Assembly (NCBI RefSeq): GCF_000350225.1
Contig: NW_005179058.1
Span: 186,001-250,000, forward strand
Origin: Chondrus crispus
Lineage: Eukaryota > Rhodophyta > Florideophyceae > Gigartinales > Gigartinaceae
DNA: 64,000 nucleotides
Direction of reading: 5' to 3'
The notes under the pieces are model-generated. The model had not been told where the DNA came from, searched no databases, and saw only the letters and a list, made by a program, of their open reading frames with translations. The position numbers were made by a program, and so were the translations under genes. Positions 10,645 to 21,085 of this stretch are shown here, piece after piece. How positions within the stretch are numbered: position 1 is the first letter of the stretch; each line of letters starts with the position of its first letter.

Positions 10645-12060
10645 TGTCGACAGAATCGCACTGTCTGCACAGCGCCTCAGGCCGAAAGTGGACTATCGGC
10701 GATGTTGTGCTGTAAGGTGGTGTCTCCGTCAGTAGGAACGCGGGCGCCTACTGTTTCCCAAGGAATGTGGAGAGGTTGAGACTATGTTTGCTGCACTGCG
10801 ACCCTAGCTCGTAATGCACAGAATGGATTTCTTGAACCTTTACTGTTGCTGCTGAATAATCTACCGAAACGCAGCTGGATGGACGAATAGCTCCTTTATG
10901 TATCCTTACCCTATTGCGTACAGAAAGCGCGGATCCAAGCGCTTGTTGGAGAATAGCTCGACCCTTCTGCATAATTGTTAAAGCCGATATAAAACCGTAC
11001 CTCTCGTCGCAGGGGTCAAATTGATCCCATCGTCTATTGTGCTGGGTACATGCATCATCATGTGTACACGCTGCTCTACGTGTACACATTGCTCTACAGG
11101 TGCACACTTGTTGCGATATGATGAGCACTTTGAAGTGTAAAAATTATCCGCTTCCATCCAAGTAATCCTGAACATAACCGTAAGAGATGAGCTGTTTTAT
11201 TCGCGCTGCTCTGAAAAATAGGACTGCTGCAACAGTACGACTACATGTATTAAAATGCATTCCATCTGTGGTACAGTTCGGCAACTAGTCTTCTACATGG
11301 ACAAACTGTATGAACTGAACTTCCAATTCAGTTCATGTCGCATCAATGTTTTGATATGTGTTACAAGGCAGGTCGGAAGAGACATCAAAAACTTTTAGGG
11401 CAGGTTTTTCGGTCTCTTAACCGAGTCGAGGGTTCTTCGGACTAATGTTACAAAGGGGCTTTTGATGTGCTAGCCATTATTCAGAGGTCCGCCACACTGC
11501 CCCTAAGTAGTATTTTTCGTATGGAACGACTGTTAAATTTTCAAAGCCTGGGATAAGGAAGCCATGCTATGGCTTGGAAGGATGCATAAAAATATGAAAA
11601 TTAAATACCAATCATGCGCAGGTTGCTAAAACGTCAAAACCTTAGGGGTTTTCACAAAAATGACCATGACATTCATGTGGGAATATAAAGATTTCATCAA
11701 TGGAGTCCGCTTGGGTTGTTGATTGTACGTAGCAAACCCTAACATCAATTAGTGCTTTACCGGAGAGAGCACGAAGAGAACTAAACTGCGCAGCGACGGA
11801 GAAACAAAATTCATTGAATTGGCAATTGAATGAGGCCCGAAGGCCAAAATAATTTTTTGGCCTAGACGGCGCCTCCAACCCCCCACCCGGAAAGCCAAAA
11901 ATAAGTTCGCGGCATAAATTGAATATGATTTTTTGGGGTCTCGGATAGACACCAAAACCAAGGGCGGTACTCTCGATCGATCGTTCTTCTCTCTCACCCC
12001 ACGAAGGTCGAAGAACGACGATCAGTTGACTTCGCAAACGCGATATCTGCATACACGCAG

Positions 12061-12066
12061 TATAAA
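12061..12066 (+). promoter_or_regulatory. Possible TATA box of the transposase gene
   Basis: TATAAA lies 39 bases before the ATG at 12100, the first long plus-strand coding block of the transposon. Position and motif are the only evidence. Confidence 0.35.
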
Positions 12067-12099
12067 GCCATACATTCGTGTCAAGTTTAAGGATGCGTA

Positions 12100-15000
12100 A
12101 TGGAGCACACTTTTGCGGATCCTAATGATGCCCTTGCTCAAGACATATCGGCAGATATCTGTATGTTTGTCGAGGCGGTCAATGACAAGACGATCAACTA
12201 TGCAGAGTATGAGGAGAATCGTGTTGATGAAGGGGTAGGGTGCAAACGAAACAGAGATTCATCGCTGCATTCTGTGAGTAAGCCTCTGCTACAGTCTCCC
12301 GATGATTTACCTCAAGACCACAGTGAAGTTTGAACAGCTTGTCATGTGAACAATCGAATCAAGAGAAGCGAAAGGCTCGTCGGTCCAGCCGCACAAACGT
12401 CATTGGAACATGATAATAAGCAATACGACTTGAGTTCTCCCAATCCGTCTGTTGTGGGGCGCGGCAGTGCCAGTGCCTTTGCATCAATGAGCAAGCGGGA
12501 TCTCATTTCTCTTCTGGGAAATACGGGTCCTCAGATAAATGATGATCAACATGTGAAAAGCAAATGCAACGTGCCTTATCGTGAAGGAGATTTGGATTTC
12601 TATCCGAAACCCCCGAGTCAAGTCGTGTCCTTCTCAGTTGATGAGATATCAAAGAACTGGATGTATCGCAGCGAACATGGAGATTTCATCCAGGTACCAT
12701 TCGGGAGTACTGTCTGGATGAGTAAGTGGCTCTTACAAAAGAAAATAATTGCCCCCTCCTTTGCCCCTGTGCGAGAGTGGCAGGTCACGTCACTTCGATA
12801 AGGAGGTAGAGCTCGCCGATCCAAAAGAACGAAACGAATCTTGCAATTCTGCTCAGAATCCTTCAAGAAGGCGGATATTTTCAAGACCTTCCGGTGTTCT
12901 CTACACAAGAAAGGAATACATCCATGCCCATCAGAGCTATTTGTTGCTCTTTGTTCTACGCAGCTGGAAGATATCGGTAGAATTTCCGTGGAAGTCGAAT
13001 GCTCCTGGTCAGCAGGATGCTGTCACCCCAAAGATGAACAGAGCTACGGGCGGACGAGGAAAGCACTCCAGGGAGTAGTGGGTTCCGGGACACCACATGG
13101 GGTCTGCATTGAATTCAGCAAATCGGCAGACCCAGTAGTATTGGCATCTGGGAATAAGTCATTCGGATATACAAAAACAGAAACTGCAAGAAGAGCTCAA
13201 CACGAAAATCGGAAAGAAGCTACAATTGTGGTTTGGATGATCTGCACAGCATCACAATGGCAATGAAGGAACTGGCATGCGAATATATGAAGCTGGATCC
13301 GGCTGGATCCATGCAGTTCTTCGGAGGTATTCATGATCTTCAGATAACCAACACGGGAGAGCTTGAGTCAATATCGATATACAACGCACTTTCGGTCCGG
13401 ATTGCCGCAGAAGAGATTATGAACAATCCTGCTGCAACTGTGGTTCTTGACTGTACCGGAAATATCGTGTCGGATGTTGCAGTATCCCGAGCAGCTGATC
13501 TTTCCAGGCGATCCGAGAGTAAGACCTGAAAAAAGCCTCTGAAGCAAACCTCAGATAATCATTTGGTGTTTGATGTACTGAACTTTCACTTGGTGCTTCC
13601 CCTGCCGATTGGACCATACATTGCTTGCGAAGCAGTTATTGTTGGAAAGACTGCAAAGACATTCCAAGATATATTGATAGGATTCCGGAGAAGACTCTCC
13701 CATTTCGGCCCTAATGCTGAGCATATCAACTACTTCGTAACCGATATGGCCGCACCATTCGCGATAGCAATCACAAACGTTTTCAATAACATGAACGTCC
13801 AAGCATACATGTCGACTTTGGCATACGCAGCCAAACTTGGAGATCAATCCATCTTTCGAATTAGCATCAGAACAATTCTTACGTGGTGCGATGTTCATGG
13901 AGATCGGGCCATGAGATCACATGCCAAAGAGGCCTACAAGAATCGAGGTGCCAACTTGCAAACACGAATGATTTCGCTATTCCGCAATTTTCGTCTTTCC
14001 CTTGTATCTGCAAAATCGTATGATGATATATGCATGGTGGTGGCCTTTCTTTCTCGACTGACGTCGATGAAATCATTCTCTGCAGTACCGCCAAGTATTA
14101 GAAGTGAACGAAGGAGAGAAGTTGATGCAGAGTCTCTATGCAACGAAGGAGAACAAATCATTTGGAAGCATTTGGGTGGAGTTCCCACGGAATCTGACCC
14201 CAATGACGCCTAAACGCTTCGGGTGAGAGCAGGTATCTCGAAAGGATACTACCCATCCTATTTTGAGGAAGCACGCTTATCTGATCAAGGAAAAAGGTCC
14301 GAAAATGTCAGGACGAACTACGAGAGCCAAGATAGATCGGATCATCACGTGCAACTGATTCCTGACTTGGAAGAAGATTCAGAATTTGTCCCAGAACTAG
14401 CCAATGTTTCGCATGCCGAAAATGGTGTGTTGACACATTCTCTCGGTCCATTCGACATTCACGTTGTATTTCGTGAAAAAAGTGAAGCCAAGACACATTC
14501 GCGATATCGAGTATATATCCCCTCGTTGTCATTGTTGCCGAAGTCACTCGCCGGCTTTAACGTTTGGTGTGAGTTCCTTCAAAAAGATGAAACTATTGTG
14601 AACAAGCTCTTTATGGGTGGAAGGCAATGCCTTTACCTTCAGAAACAATGGTTTAGCAACCTAGCCTTTATATGTCCTGTGTTTACCGGAATTGTACCAC
14701 TTACTCACAACACACCCGTGGAGGTCAGCTACAAACTGGAGAAGCATCACGAAGATCTCGGTTCAGATGCGTTCAACCGATCTGGGGGAATGAGGATTGC
14801 AGAGTATGTCAAGAAGGCAGCAATAGCTTCCAAGTCAAATGCAAGGAGGGTAATACCAAATCTTGTCAACTTCTATAAAAGGAAGAGAAGCGAAAGACGC
14901 CGTTCGGAGAAGTCTAATAGCCACCGATTGAAGCCATTGAAAACCATCAAGAAGAAAAAGAAAGTTACTCTCAGTTCCGTCGCACAGGGAGTGAATCCTA

Positions 15001-15158
15001 TATATGCGATCAAGCAGAAAGACAAACGCGTTTTCAAGCGGACTGTTGAATCTAAAATTGTAACAAGAACCGGCACTGTTCTCCAGGAGGGCAAAGAGAT
15101 TCAAACTGCTTTGACACAACAGTCGCAATCTGAGATAGCCGAAATTGAGGAATCATAG
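12100..15158 (+). CDS. DDE transposase-like gene of the Mutator-like element, interrupted frame
   Basis: The coding body runs in one frame from 12100 to about 13260, then in another to 15158, broken by stops at 12331, 12799, 13264, 13527 and 14211. An RNase H-fold transposase core is visible at 13430-13960. The candidate first aspartate is in VVLDCTGN (codon 13449). The second is in NYFVTDMAAPFAIAI (codon 13743), after a typical KTAKTFQDILIGF helix region. It is followed by a C-x2-H motif, TWCDVHGDRAM (13881-13913). That order matches Mutator/KDZ transposases. The C-terminal block has a very basic stretch (KPLKTIKKKKKV). Four of the stops can be removed by short GT-AG intervals that keep frame: 12278-12337, 12722-12802, 13519-13554 and 14176-14232. 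It may therefore be spliced rather than dead. The frame change near 13264 is unexplained. Confidence 0.6.
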
Positions 15159-15194
15159 AACAAATCAAGAAAGCTGCGGACAGGAAAGAACTCG

Positions 15195-16247
15195 ATGAGC
15201 AGTACTGACATTGAAGATGTGAAAAACAGCTTATCTCTTGCCGTGAAAAGTACTTTTGAGGGATGGACATTTTCACGTATCGCTAATTTCTTCTCAGCGC
15301 ACGTTCTAAATAGCATTGGAAAATCAATAGACAAGTCCGTGGTATCAAGGCTACTGAGTGGCAAAAAAACTTCCGGAACAGCAATCATGCTTTGTCTAAA
15401 GCGTTTCCTGGAAAACGAAGTTGAGGGGCGAACTGTAGAAGATGAAGACGATTCAGTCGTCGCTTCAGTGCTTCCTGGAGCTAAAAGGCATGTGGAAGAA
15501 TTAGTTTCGCATCCACGTGACTGGGAGAGGCATCCCCACATCATCACTGAGTACGGTGATTCGAAAGTAACTTTGAATGACCTTCAAAGGCTCGTTAGGC
15601 CACGAAATTGGAAGGGATCTGATGAAGAGCTCTGGATAACAGATGATTGCGTTAATATAATGACAAATCTGTTTTCCAAATTACGTCCAGCGTCATACAC
15701 GTACTACTTTAGCACCCTTCTCATTCAGAGTATTGTCGAAATTTATCATGGCAAGGACTCGTTTGTATGTATATCCGAAAACTACAGAAGGAAGAAGTTT
15801 GAAAGAATCGCGGGCAAACAAACAACCGCGCGAAGTGGACAGGCACACTCGTTCGCAGATTCAGAGAAGGCATTTGCCCCTTGCAATGTTCTAAACTTGC
15901 ACTGGGTGGGTTTCAGATTGGAAAGAAGGAACAGGACTGTGACGTGTGTGGATTCGTTAAGAGACGCGCTGAGCCAAAATCAAGACTACATCAACGCAGT
16001 TCATGAAGCCGGAAATGCTATTGCTTCTTTTGCAACGCAAGTTGATGGAGAACAATGGAAATGGGCTGGGAGTGATAGGAAGTTTCCCCAGCAATCAAAA
16101 AAGAAGGACTGTGGCCCAATAGTACTACTGGAAGCACGAAACTATAATCTTGGCTTTTGTACTTCACCGATTGCGGTCCGAGAGGAATCCATAGCTGCAT
16201 GGAGGGTAAGGTTTGCGCATGAAATAATAGTTTTAAGATGTACATAA
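15195..16247 (+). CDS. Ulp1/SENP-like (C48) cysteine protease of the transposon, 350 aa
   Basis: The C-terminal half is a Ulp1-type protease domain with every catalytic position in the right order: His236 in NLHWVGFRLE, Asp253 in TCVDSLRD, the oxyanion Gln300 in FPQQSKKKDCGP, and Cys306. Yeast Ulp1 has the same six-residue Gln-to-Cys spacing. The family cleaves SUMO or related ubiquitin-like tags. Residues 1-75 (SRIANFF, KSVVSRLLSGKK) look like a helix-turn-helix. The ORF lies in the same frame as the transposase, one TAG (15156) downstream, so it may be the C-terminus of a transposase-protease fusion or a separate gene starting at this ATG. Ulp1 domains are common passengers of Mutator-like elements. 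Confidence 0.85.
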   Translation: MSSTDIEDVKNSLSLAVKSTFEGWTFSRIANFFSAHVLNSIGKSIDKSVVSRLLSGKKTSGTAIMLCLKRFLENEVEGRTVEDEDDSVVASVLPGAKRHVEELVSHPRDWERHPHIITEYGDSKVTLNDLQRLVRPRNWKGSDEELWITDDCVNIMTNLFSKLRPASYTYYFSTLLIQSIVEIYHGKDSFVCISENYRRKKFERIAGKQTTARSGQAHSFADSEKAFAPCNVLNLHWVGFRLERRNRTVTCVDSLRDALSQNQDYINAVHEAGNAIASFATQVDGEQWKWAGSDRKFPQQSKKKDCGPIVLLEARNYNLGFCTSPIAVREESIAAWRVRFAHEIIVLRCT

Positions 16248-17019
16248 CGTAGTGGTGACTTCATCAATTGATTCATACTGGTTCAAGACTCTTGATAAAG
16301 CGGATGTATTACCCATATGTTTGGAAGTTCATGGCTGGACAGTTTCCGACACAAACATGGCCGTGTTACAAAGACGCCTGAAGGTAGGGCTCATCTTCAT
16401 TCTATCAAATAATTGACAATTATCGACTGCAATCAAGACTGCAGTCATGTATGTCAGTCTTTTCTGCACCCATGCTGCAAGACTATAAGATATTGTATCG
16501 ATACATTACTTTTACCTTGTTGCAAAGGAAGAGCGAAAGTAACTACTCTGACTCACCAACAGCTGATGAAGACGTCATTCACAAAAAGCTGAATCAATTT
16601 TCAATTACGTGCACGAGTTGATCATCAGTTTTTCGACAAAAGGTCAGAATAGCCACCTTTGTAGGTCCAACACGGCAAATTGCATTTCAATAATGTGAAA
16701 ACTGCATTCTCTGGTAATTAATTCTGTTGAACTCGATTTAGTTCTATGAATACATGGAATAGGGCAGAGTGTTGACAAGATCAGGCAAAAAAGAGCAGTT
16801 ATGCGAGTCCACATGATACACATGTGCATTGCGATATGATGACAACTCTGAAAATGTAGGAGTGTGGATGGAGTATCACCACGCGTACGTTCCGCAACTG
16901 ATATCAAAGATTCTAAAGCAGCCAAAATCAAAAAGTATATTTCAAGATGCAAAGCTTTACTTTGTCGATAGACTTGGCGTCAAAGATGAGGAACAATTTC
17001 TGTGCTGCCAAATGGCAAG
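16248..17019. other. Spacer between convergent transposon genes
   Basis: About 770 bases separate the stop of the C48 protease from the stop of the leftward unknown gene. No gene is supported; it probably holds both 3' UTRs. Confidence 0.5.
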
Positions 17020-18271
17020 CTAAATACTTCTACGTTTGTCTCTTTGTAAGGTCATATTCATTATAGATTCATTGTCGAAAGTCCTTTCAAATGCTTCAAA
17101 TGTTACTCCCTCGATATCACCGTTACGAAGATCTTTAACTGCGGCACGTATTTCGTATGCCTTAGTCCTTGAATCCCCATACCGAGTTCTGATTCCGTCT
17201 ATGGACTTGATAGATGAGCTGTGTATGCTAAAATCCTTTAGGACACAGACAATATCGCATCTCCTACCATACATTTGAAGAGTATCATTAACATGAGGTG
17301 ATGTAACGTTCTTTTCTGAAGAGCTGGAAAAGTACAGTTCGAAATCCATGTTTGGTTTGCGATTAACTCCTTCCGTGGATTCATCATTTTCCTCATCGAA
17401 AGATTCACGCTCTCTGTACTTTTCGTTCATGAAGTATTCCGATAACTCATTGTCCGATACAGCAGAGTCTTCTGATGTAGGACAGTGCAGAAAAATGTCC
17501 GGTCTTGCTGGCCACTTGGTGTTTTCCGTGCTCGAAAAACTGTTTGCTCTGCAGGTGTTACGCAAGGTTGCTAACCGCTTAGCGACAATAAAATCGCGGT
17601 GACCTAAATCCTCCTTGAGGATGAGAATAGCTGCTAAAATATCTTGGCGAATGCGACATGGGTTCCTAGGCGTCATTGCACTACCGACAGCTGTCGCGGT
17701 TCTGCCTGCTTGGTACTCGGTACATACAGTTTCAAACATGGAATCGCTTAGATTGTAGCAAAACTTGAGACGGTCCAACGGATAACTGAATAAAGTCCAT
17801 GCCCTTTGAGAGTTTACCTGCTTCTGAAGCCATTCTCGCCCACTTTTGGTTCTTTTTAGCCTCTTCTTGGCTTGTATGGAGCTATGAAAGGGGGAACGGA
17901 CGCGAAAATGGTCATTGAGGTCTTGATGGAGATTTTTTGTCAAAGAATGTTGTCAGGTTACGTGAAATGTGGTTAGCGTGAAGGGATGGGGAAGGGTACG
18001 TCTTTGGCTTAGTGTGCTCGAGAAAGAGGCGTAACGCGAGCTTGGAATTAGTGGAAGAGACAACGAAAGGAATATCCGAGAAGCTTATGAACATTTGTCT
18101 CAAGGGAAAGGAAAAGACCGTTGGAGCTTCAACGCAATTATTCCCCATTGACATGCAAAGGGAGTCTTCGTAGACTTCTGAATCTGTCCAGACATAATGA
18201 GACCTAGGAATACACGAGTTCCGATTTCGGCATTCTGGCGGGAAACTGTTCAGCCTTACGGTGAAATCCAT
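17020..18271 (-). CDS. Unknown transposon gene next to the right end, about 416 aa with one frameshift
   Basis: I do not recognise this protein. Translation starts at an ATG 55 bases inside the right inverted repeat (MDFTVRLNSF). The frame ends at 17912, but the same protein appears to continue in the next frame from about 17940 to 17020. The switch coincides with a run of six A on the coding strand (about 17936-17941), joining NLTTFFDK to NLHQDLND. The second part has a basic segment (AKKRLKRTKSGREWLQ), then an acidic Ser/Glu-rich linker and a mixed C-terminus. A second DNA-binding subunit would fit its place in a Mutator-like element, but nothing in the sequence proves it. The frameshift may be decay, a base-call error in the A run, or programmed. 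Confidence 0.5.
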
Positions 18272-18325
18272 GAGGGATGGTGGACCACCATAAGTCTCAT
18301 ATCTGTTGCTTTTGCGTTGTCATAA

Positions 18326-18353
18326 TTCTTATTTTCACTTTTCTCACGTTGTT
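18326..18353 (-). repeat. Right terminal inverted repeat (28 bp)
   Basis: Perfect reverse complement of 8131-8158; its outer end is followed at once by the target duplication CAGGGCAAA. Confidence 0.93.
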
Positions 18354-18362
18354 CAGGGCAAA
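18354..18362. repeat. Right 9-bp target-site duplication
   Basis: CAGGGCAAA, identical to 8122-8130. The inferred empty site reads GGTGGCAGGGCAAAGCGC. Confidence 0.92.
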
Positions 18363-18599
18363 GCGCAAGCGGAAGACAATGTAAACGGCAGACGAAGTCG
18401 CAAGCAAAGCGGGATAAACTGTACGAGGGCGACTGCTCTGCCGGAAACTGTTGTAAACTCTGCCACCTTTCAAAACTGTAGGGCCTAAACATGAAGGCCT
18501 GACCACTGTGTTTTCCCAACCGTCCACCCCCCTCCGCCGTCTGAAGCGCGGCGCGGACGGGCGGGCGGGCGGGAGTGCCGTGGGGATGTGAGACAAGGG

Positions 18600-19163
18600 A
18601 TTAGGGATATAGGAGATGCGGGATGGGAGGATGTGAGTTAGTTGAATAGAAGGGTAGGGGGTAAAGGAAGGGGGGTGGAGAATCGGCCGATGATGGCCAC
18701 GAGTATCTGGTGCCCATGTTTGTGCCATACACTTCGAGCAGCAGCAGCAGCCGATGAAAGGCGGGGAAGCGAGGGTAGTGAGCAGAGAACTTATGGTGTG
18801 TGGGGGCGTGCGGGTGGACGAGGACGAGGGCGTCAGCCGGGGGGCTGTGGCGGAGGCCGCGCTCGAGGCGGCGCAGCAGGGCGTAGAAGCGTAGTTGGGG
18901 GCGGCGATGGGGCGGCACAGGCGCATGTCGCACATGGCTTCGTCCAGCGGGAGGCCGTTTGTGATCATAACGTAAGCGAGGGCGGCGGTGACGCTGCGCA
19001 AGATGCCCTGGGTGCAGGGGATGACAGCGGCGGTGCCGGTGCGGCGGGCGCGGTCGACGAAGGCCAGGATGGGCGGGAAGCAGGCGGGCAGGGCCAGGGC
19101 GGCCGAGGCGTGGATGCTACCGCCTTCTAACTCACCCTTAAGAGCCGCGGATGCCCGCACCAT
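18600..19163 (-). pseudogene. C-terminal half of a dual-specificity phosphatase (relic)
   Basis: On the minus strand, residues after MVRASAALKG include FPPILAFVDRARRTG and then the CX5R phosphatase loop PCTQGILRS (cysteine codon about 19014-19016). Family-typical AALAYVMITNGLPLDEA and RPIAAPN follow. The frame then shifts by one base near 18890, after which YALLRRLERGL continues in another frame. The usual His before the catalytic Cys is a Pro. The N-terminal half lies on the opposite strand at 19738-20167, so the gene has been split by an inversion or rearranged copy. It should be non-functional. Confidence 0.7.
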
Positions 19164-19243
19164 CTTCGCACTCTCAACTGTGCCATGGCGACCAAAGCCC
19201 CACCCAGCCCAGACACCTCCACTCCAGAGGTTTGTCCTTGTAA

Positions 19244-19414
19244 AGCGACGAGGCGGGCATAGAGTTCGAAGAGCGGTGCTTTGCGAGAGACCTAGAACAG
19301 CGGGAGATGGATAGAGAAGAGCCGCGCAAGGAACGAGAAGAGGCCAACAACCTGAAGCTTGAAACATTCAAGCATATGATGGAGTCGTTCAAACAGCGTA
19401 AGAAAACACGCTGA
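19244..19414 (+). pseudogene. C-terminal fragment of an unidentified coiled-coil-like protein
   Basis: A 56-codon open stretch ends in TGA at 19414 and reads with strongly biased charged composition (EFEERCFARDLEQREMDREE, then KLETFKHMMESFKQRKK). Such charged C-terminal helices occur in many DNA-binding and transposon accessory proteins, but I cannot name this one. No start codon or upstream part is visible. Confidence 0.35.
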
Positions 19415-19737
19415 CGGCTTCCACCCCTTAGCCCCCCACACACTCCCAATGCCCATTCCTTAAGTTAAAACAACGACACCGCCCACACTCCCCACCGCAT
19501 TCCCCTTCGCCTCCCTGCTTACCGAACCCACTCGTCCGCCTCCAACCCCTTCCTCCGCTTCCCAGCCCCCCGCGCCACCCCCGCCCTTACCTGGCTGCTC
19601 CCGACACCCGCGCCTTCACGCGCGTGCTACCCCACACGCGCCTCGTCTACGAGGACCTTCTCAAGTCCTCACAGCCCCGCTCCTAGATAGACTCCGCAAA
19701 CAGCCTTGCGCCCTCAACTTCGCACTATCTTCCGCAT

Positions 19738-20167
19738 GTGCCGCCTCCACCCGCGGGGCCAAACGCAACCGCAATCACCATCCCCGACTCCAACCGCCCT
19801 CCCAACCTCCCTCCCATCCCCCTCCCCTCCCCTCGGCCGACGCCCTTGCCGCCGCCCTCCGCGTCCCCGCCGCCCAAGGACACCAACACCAAGTCGTGCC
19901 CGCACCTCCCCGACGCGCTCAACCAGCCCTCGCCACTGCCCCAGCCCTCGCTCCTCCGCCGCGGCTCGCTCCCGGTGCCCAAGCTCCCGCCGCTCGACCG
20001 GGATAGCCTCCCCTCGCCGTGCCTGCCCGCGCTGCAGTCCACCCCGCGCCGCCACATCCACGCCATCTCCACCTCGCTGTCGCGCTTCCGCCCGTACCTC
20101 TACATCGCCTCCGACCCGGTCGCGCGGGGCCCGCCCGCACTCCGGAGCGCCCACGTCTCACACGGTG
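19738..20167 (+). pseudogene. N-terminal half of a dual-specificity phosphatase (relic)
   Basis: A Pro-rich leader of about 110 residues is followed by FRPYLYIASDPVARGPPALR and SAHVSH, the opening strand and helix of a dual-specificity phosphatase domain (usual form: YLYIGS...LxxxGITHV). Homology stops abruptly near 20167, where AT-rich unrelated sequence begins. The complementary half with the catalytic loop is on the minus strand at 18600-19163. Composition is very C-rich on this strand. Confidence 0.6.
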
Positions 20168-20265
20168 GCATCTGTTTGGCGCCATTTTTATTACACGTAT
20201 TGGTAAAATGTTTCAGTTGCCGCTTCACTAAACGGTCCAATTTCTGCAACTTTGGTGATGCTGAG

Positions 20266-20281
20266 TTGCAGAATTCTGCAA
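20266..20281. repeat. 16-bp perfect palindrome, second copy
   Basis: TTGCAGAATTCTGCAA, identical to 8026-8041 and followed at once by TACTGTACAGT, another palindrome-like motif frequent in this window. Confidence 0.7.
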
Positions 20282-20695
20282 TACTGTACAGTCAACCACA
20301 CTGAGTAGTGCACCCCCATGCAAGGTTCCAACAACATGCAATACTCGCATCTTGCACTAATGAATGGGGTCACAAAATACTCGTTTACAAGCGTCTGGCG
20401 CCTCTCGGAACGACTCTGCGCAGCGTGTGCAGTTAGCAACGCGCGCTTTTCACGGTGCAAATGACGAATCCTCGACACCCGAAATGTTCACCATTTCCTC
20501 CACTCCCGTAAAGCAGGCAATTGCTTCCTCAAAACCTGGAATACTGTAACATACTCATTTGATTCTATCTCTTTGGTTCCATCTGCAATCGTCTTTTCAT
20601 GCTGTGTTGTGGTTGTGTCGGTGCCCTTGCGTGTCACTGGAGTACTGTAAGACGGAGAGGATCTGCGGGGAATGTTGGAAAGGTTGATCCGTTTA

Positions 20696-21085
20696 GAGCA
20701 AGGCAACCAGTGCGCTAAATTTCGAAATTTTAGAGATTTTCCCCTGTTGGCATGTCAACCGGTGCGCTAATCGCTTTTTTCCGGTTGCTATCTGGAAGCG
20801 CCTATCTCTATATTCGTTTCTTTCCGGGCGCAGGATAGAAATGGATATAGCTCGCGATCACTCAGAATTCATCGATATTTCATAATCACTATAACCAATC
20901 ATCTTTCGAGTGCTATATGCGCCGTGCTTCAGACCCCTTGTCTTGGCGAAAAACTTGGGAAAAACTAATACTCGGCCCCTTGCGGGCCGTCACATATGGC
21001 GACGCACTTGTTGTGTTGCGCACTCTTTAGAGCGCTGCATGGCTAAAAATGTGCGCTATAAATTAGCGCACTGGTTGCCTTGCTC
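20696..21085. mobile_element. 390-bp MITE with TTA target duplication
   Basis: The ends are inverted repeats identical over 23 bases, beginning GAGCAAGGCAACCAGTGCG (20696-20718 and 21063-21085), flanked on both sides by TTA (20693-20695 and 21086-21088). Three-base TTA/TAA duplications are the mark of PIF/Harbinger elements. Internal copies of the end motif (CAACCGGTGCGCTAA near 20757-20771, and the palindrome GTGCGCT...AGCGCAC at 21051-21071) are present. There is no coding capacity, so it would need a transposase in trans. Confidence 0.8.

Larger units (their letters stand above)
9892..12099. other. Non-coding interior of the transposon between divergent genes
   Basis: 2.2 kb with no supported gene, probably holding the promoters of the leftward protease gene and the rightward transposase. 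It contains a strong hairpin at 10598-10644 and a weaker imperfect inverted repeat near 10057-10102. Small open frames near 10748-11175 and 11642-12052 show no recognisable content. Confidence 0.5.
8131..18353. mobile_element. Complete Mutator-like DNA transposon, 10,223 bp
   Basis: The element is delimited by a 28-bp perfect terminal inverted repeat (8131-8158 and 18326-18353) and flanked by a perfect 9-bp duplication, CAGGGCAAA. Inside are four coding blocks: a cysteine-protease-like gene (minus, 8584-9891), a DDE transposase-like body (plus, 12100-15158), a Ulp1/C48 protease (plus, 15195-16247) and an unknown gene (minus, 17020-18271). Intact ends and duplication suggest a fairly recent insertion. 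The 9-bp duplication and transposase motifs fit the Mutator superfamily, whose large members often carry Ulp1 proteases. The KDZ (Zisupton-type) group also carries such proteases but duplicates 8 bp, so it is the main alternative. Confidence 0.88.

Noticed and set aside
12749..13078. Alternative reading of the transposase region in another frame
   Set aside because: The frame joined by the 12722-12802 interval gives the more protein-like reading and leads towards the transposase core.
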